Part shown: positions 62,405 to 64,000 of the stretch, piece after piece | How the letters are laid out: each line of letters begins with the position of its first letter | Position numbering within the stretch: the stretch's first letter is position 1 | DNA from: Neodiprion pinetum | Lineage: Eukaryota; Arthropoda; Insecta; Hymenoptera; Diprionidae | DNA length: 64,000 bases | NCBI RefSeq assembly: GCF_021155775.2 | Contig: NC_060233.1 | Location: 4,072,501-4,136,500, forward strand | Direction: 5' to 3' | Notes under the pieces: generated by a model | The model's database searches: none | The model's input: only the letters and a program-made list of their open reading frames with translations | What the model was told of the DNA's origin: nothing | Made by a program: the position numbers and the translations under genes

Positions 62405-64000
62405 CGTCGAATCCACGCTCCGTTGGCATATATAAACGCTTTAATAAACGTATCGGCAATTACCTCGCCTCTAATTCTATCCTGTAACGTTAAAAGGCCG
62501 TGTCTGGTTGGCTTTTTGGCTGGCCCGAATTCCGAGCCGCACTGCATGCCATTAGGTAGTTCAAGTGCGGCGTTAAATCCTGGTGATTCATTGGGAAATT
62601 TGGCGAAACGGAGCTTAAGCTCGAAAGTCCAAAGCTGAAAAATTAGCCGTCATTTGTTATCCGGTTAAATTTAAACTGGCGAGAGGGTTTCATCCCTCCT
62701 CTTATTCTCCTTCTTCTCTTTCTCGTTACGTTCCAGTCTCACAGTACACCACCGCCTATCCACCACCTTTACCTATGTGTTTGTTTGAGGAGTGTGTCTG
62801 TATATAGATTTATCCGTACGTTCAGGGGGTGCGAACACACATTTTCTCCGAAACCCTTTCGTCACTGTCTCACCGGGGTCTCGTTGCCAGCCTTTAAGCC
62901 TCGACGCGTCGTCCAAGTCCGAGGGAAAAAACCGCGCCCCAACTTTCATCAGTCCTGAAAGTAGATGAAACGACTTTCTTTCGCTTTTATATACCAGCCG
63001 CAGCTGTAACAGAACGGAGTCCATATTTTCTCCCCTTTCTTTTTTCACGTGAAATCGGTTATAAAGGGTCGCGATTTCGAAGCAGCTTAACTGCAGCAGC
63101 AGCAGCAGCAGCAGCTTTGAACGAAGTCTTTGCAGTTCTCTCACATATCTCTGGGTATACAGAGAAATAATACGTTTCGTTTCACCCTCGTCTTTTCTCA
63201 CCCCCTCGATTTTCATCACATATTTCATCTCTGACCACGAAACTCAATAACGACTCCGACTCATAAAGGGCACGTCGTCATGCGAACCGGTGGCCGCCGC
63301 CGCCAAAGCGTTGTAGCAATATCAGAGACTTAAACCGTGACTCTCAAGGCTCTTGAAAAGCTCAATATGACCGAATTCTGAAGCCCCCTCTCTAGTTGCG
63401 CTTGGAAATGCAATATTATGCGCGAGCAGGACTGACTTTCGACATACCGGGTTTGAAAAAACACTTTGCGTCACGTGTAGTGGGCGGAATTAGATCGTGG
63501 GAATGATATCGCGATGAAAAATCGAGCCACTTATCGATTATCGTTAAAACATTTACAGTCCCGCCTCGCGGTTCTTGGTAAAATTTATTACACTGTATCC
63601 GAGAATACGAGAAATGATCCAGGAACACGACGACGAGTTCAGCCGAAGTTCTAAGACACTTGAAGTTTTCCAGTTAATACGGACTCTCGTAACGATTCTT
63701 GCTCATTGGATGAATCCAATCCGGAAATGGAATCTGACATTGCGTATTCAGTACTCAATTCGGATAAGTGATGCGACCATCCGACGTCTCGTGGAAAGTC
63801 AAGTTACCTGCAAAGGTATAGAGCTGGATGGATGGGTTGGGTGGGTACGTATAAAGTCGTACCTCTAGTCGCGCTGCGTTGCATATCTGGGCGAAGTTTA
63901 ACTACGTACATACCAGAAAACTACCCAATTGCACTGCACGGCTTTAGGAGTTCCAGTCTTCTAGTTTGCCGAAGGTGTTTCGCACCGGGAATTCGCAGCT
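62405..64000. other. Non-coding window end
   Basis: It holds (CAG)7 at 63094-63114 and a GCCGCCGCCGCC patch at about 63291-63303. 63240-63340 is GC-richer. Frames of 151 codons (reverse, 62773-63228, with a poly-Leu run from the CAG tract) and 97 codons (forward, 63575-63868) have no recognisable domain. The window ends in unique sequence. Confidence 0.45.
63094..63114. repeat. (CAG)7 microsatellite
   Basis: Seven CAG units follow CTG. The reverse frame reads poly-Leu and the forward frames are short, so it is treated as a simple repeat. Confidence 0.93.

Overview
The window is non-coding or nearly so. It is eukaryotic DNA, most likely from an insect nuclear genome. The signs are long homopolymers, many (GA/CT)n, (CA)n, (TA)n and trinucleotide microsatellites, an interstitial array of the arthropod telomeric pentamer TTAGG, and many short non-autonomous transposons with terminal inverted repeats. 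Hymenoptera is my best guess, because GGTTAGGTTAGG blocks and CpG-tolerant AT-rich DNA are typical there. That is inference from composition, not from a marker gene. I recognise no conserved protein family, transposase, reverse transcriptase, tRNA or rRNA. Almost every open frame is short, lies in low-complexity DNA or is a shadow of a repeat. The exception is a possible 5' coding exon at 4701-4964, with a pyrimidine-rich acceptor, a strong ATG context and a Pro/Gln/Ala-rich peptide. The rest looks intronic or intergenic.

Layout. 1-4700: homopolymers, a ~310 bp CTC array, pyrimidine tracts, a G-quadruplex-like tract and a small homeodomain-site cluster. 4701-4964: candidate exon. 5086-14326: scattered transposon relics, including two CACTGAG elements and a solo end, a 133 bp TTAA element and a 403 bp foldback. 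14327-24300: a G19 run, a (GGAT)34 array, two TTAA-flanked elements (19305-19860, 21827-22357) and a 49 bp higher-order TTAGG array. 27760-28995: a minisatellite of 116-117 bp monomers built from ~11 bp sub-repeats. 30365-30722: a foldback with two 164 bp arms at about 95% identity. 36027-36817: a dispersed element resembling a repeat common in Lepidoptera, interrupted by an ~11 bp GAAATC array. 40619-40744 and 59512-59752: two members of an ACCGACA hairpin family. 44375-44576: C14 followed by (CT)92. 47693-62404: four more TTAA-bounded elements and another CACTGAG copy, then 60183-60342, a compact TTAA hairpin.

The unifying theme is a cohort of about seven short elements bounded by TTAA. This is the target-site signature of the piggyBac superfamily. 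Four share TTAACC(C/A)TTT ends and an internal module (GCTGATTACGAATCTGAAAT) in one to four copies, sometimes inverted. No source transposase is present, so they must have been mobilised in trans. Alignments were made by eye; terminal coordinates should be good to a few bases, and internal identities are approximate.
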